From an uncultured Lachnospiraceae bacterium (GTDB lineage: Bacteria; Bacillota; Clostridia; Lachnospirales; Lachnospiraceae), in NCBI GenBank assembly GCA_934292725.1, contig CAKQXY010000018.1:1-60908 (forward strand): DNA of 60,908 nucleotides, written 5' to 3'. Numbering within the stretch: position 1 is the stretch's first letter; the number at the start of each line of letters is the position of its first letter. Made by a program: the position numbers and the translations under genes. Below, piece after piece: positions 60,801-60,908 of the stretch. Under the pieces are notes generated by a model. The model had not been told where the DNA came from. It was given only the letters and a program-made list of their open reading frames with translations, and searched no databases.

Positions 60801-60908
60801 AGTCATATCCTTTGCATTATTTCCAATAACAACAGTATCCGCACTCTCAAAATACACTGCTGAAGCAAGCGTATCACTGGCATCCTCCAGATTTCTTATC
60901 ACTTCAGG
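57852..60908 (-). CDS. Tandem pseudo-Hsp70: two fused DnaK-like units (5' end outside window)
   Basis: At least 1018 residues, open to the window edge; the first unit's N-terminus is cut off. Each unit has an Hsp70 ATPase-like domain and beta substrate-binding domain without lid, most like the 52603-54267 protein. Key loops are altered: GIDLGMMQSCIA (usually GIDLGTTNS) at the start of unit 2, LVYDLGGTFDTT (one Gly missing from DLGGGTFD) in both units, and NEPIAAAL for NEPTAAAL. ATP hydrolysis is therefore doubtful. The junction reads NENLDKKGEKKIYGIDLG. The last 13 codons are lost to a TAA, but their homologous sequence continues after the stop. The gene ends in its own terminator. Confidence 0.85.
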   Translation of the reverse strand, partial: PEVIRNLEDASDTLASAVYFESADTVVIGNNAKDMTETDGDRVVQFIKREIGKPNAPTYEFDGRTYTPVEISALILRRLKQMVEAQGDTVDDVVIACPMYFGVEERNAIKQAGMLAGMNVKAIINEPIAAALSYCAQQFQGERTILVYDLGGTFDTTIIKMSLVTNENGEEVQRVKVVATGGNDELGGKDWDDKLFEYMLQECCNENGLQPEDIDKETRQTIRSRVERIKKKLSNSEKAKARINVNGAMTLIEISRQKFEELTADLVAQTMTYVENTLQKVGDLEIDTVLLVGGSTFMPMIRNAVEARFPGKVQCEDPDLAVAKGAAIYGGMLVEENTLFKQFDRASRSFGVLSLNDAGYYVIDNLIKIGTILPATAVRTYYTATDNMEKFIIRMFENMSNEDNVTLCIDYMRKSQSTDPADAVQFLSDFELLLPPNTRKGSPIEVTFRVDKTGICVKSVNLSNIEFVEVAIERKSDVDSEKSAVNQISNNENLDKKGEKKIYGIDLGMMQSCIARLDNNGNPEVIRNLEDASDTLASAVYFESADTVVIGNNAKDMTETDGDRVVQFIKREIGKPNAPTYEFDGRTYTPVEISALILRRLKQMVEAQGDTVDDVVIACPMYFGVEERNAIKQAGMLAGMNVKAIINEPIAAALSYCAQQFQGERTILVYDLGGTFDTTIIKMSLVTNENGEEVQRVKVVATGGNDELGGKDWDDKLFEYMLQECCNENGLQPEDIDKETRQTIRSRVERIKKKLSNSEKAKARINVNGAMTLIEISRKKFEELTADLVAQTMTYVENTLRKVGDIEIDTVLLVGGSTFMPMIRNALETRFPGKVQLEDPNLAVAKGAAIYGGMLGVEVEEHDEELIPKFIAMYPEIVLDEGWLSRSFGIGILNEVDDYVIDNLIKIDAVMPATAVKTYYTVKDNMEKFIIRVFENMSMDDNIILCVDNMGEPQSTNPADAVKLLGELELLLPPNTRKGSPIEVMLQVEAAGVYVKAVNLSSGEIVEATIKMESEIMD
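58575..59342. repeat. Internal direct repeat, copy A
   Basis: At least 768 bases appear identical by eye to 60141-60908, offset 1566 bp. They encode the ATPase N-terminal half of unit 2. Sequence on the 3' side of the gene (below 58575) is homologous but clearly diverged. Confidence 0.85.
60141..60908. repeat. Internal direct repeat, copy B (runs off the window)
   Basis: Matches copy A base for base up to the window end, so the full length of identity is unknown. The sharp change from identity to divergence at 58575/60141 suggests gene conversion or a recent crossover. Confidence 0.85.

Noticed and set aside
37145..60908. Prophage or transposon as carrier of the island
   Set aside because: No integrase, transposase, terminal repeats or tRNA-attachment duplicate could be found in the window; the right boundary is outside it.

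Overview
The window looks like part of the chromosome of a low-GC, Gram-positive, anaerobic Clostridia, most likely a gut Lachnospiraceae member. The reasons are strong AGGAGG-type ribosome sites, the gdpP-rplI-dnaB gene order, tRNA genes without an encoded CCA, a rich glycosidase and ABC sugar-transport set, and no respiratory-chain genes. The genus cannot be fixed by eye. No transposase, integrase, phage gene or CRISPR array is visible.

Left part (1-30 kb), mostly on the minus strand. A MATE exporter and a DUF2974 lipase-like protein are followed by polyphosphate kinase. Next is a sugar-use cluster: a GH36-like alpha-galactosidase, two LplB/LplC-type permeases, a solute-binding protein and an AraC regulator. 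Positions 11.9-17.3 kb hold a compact flavin-based electron-transfer cluster: ApbE flavin transferase, a NusG-II protein, a Gx transporter, a Tp47-like secreted protein, and divergently a ferric-reductase-like membrane protein with an FMN-attachment motif. The divergent promoter region contains three copies of a GTTAG-N6-CTAAC palindrome. After that come a second sugar cluster (two GH2 enzymes, a DUF5107/TPR protein, an AraC regulator), an O-acetylhomoserine sulfhydrylase and a small phosphatase.

Middle part (28.7-36.8 kb). A ClC channel, three tRNA genes (Phe, Gly-UCC, Gly-GCC) and a transglutaminase-like lipoprotein lie on the plus strand. The housekeeping run gdpP-rplI-dnaB lies on the minus strand. 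The gaps here hold several unexplained structured elements, including tandem two-tier hairpins, a 17-bp-stem inverted repeat and a lone CRISPR-repeat-like sequence.

Right part (37.1-60.9 kb). This is the most unusual region: a minus-strand run of 13 closely packed genes behind a near-consensus promoter at 57.4 kb. In transcription order they encode an XRE regulator, a membrane zinc-ribbon GTPase, a GrpE-like exchange factor, an Hsp70, an Hsp70-vWA fusion, a J-like/zinc-ribbon/Fn3 protein, a soluble zinc-ribbon GTPase, a GAP1-like protein, a small acidic protein, a HerA-like ATPase, a DNA/RNA non-specific endonuclease, a YezG-like immunity protein and a transglutaminase-like protein. Upstream is another gene of two fused Hsp70 units whose nucleotide-binding loops are altered and which share at least 768 identical bases. 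The composition matches the broad class of NTP-dependent conflict systems predicted by Aravind and colleagues. A private chaperone set (four Hsp70 units, J-like, GrpE-like) combined with two GTPases, a HerA motor and a toxin-immunity pair may be a distinct and largely uncharacterised defence or intercellular-conflict system. Its function is inferred, not shown.
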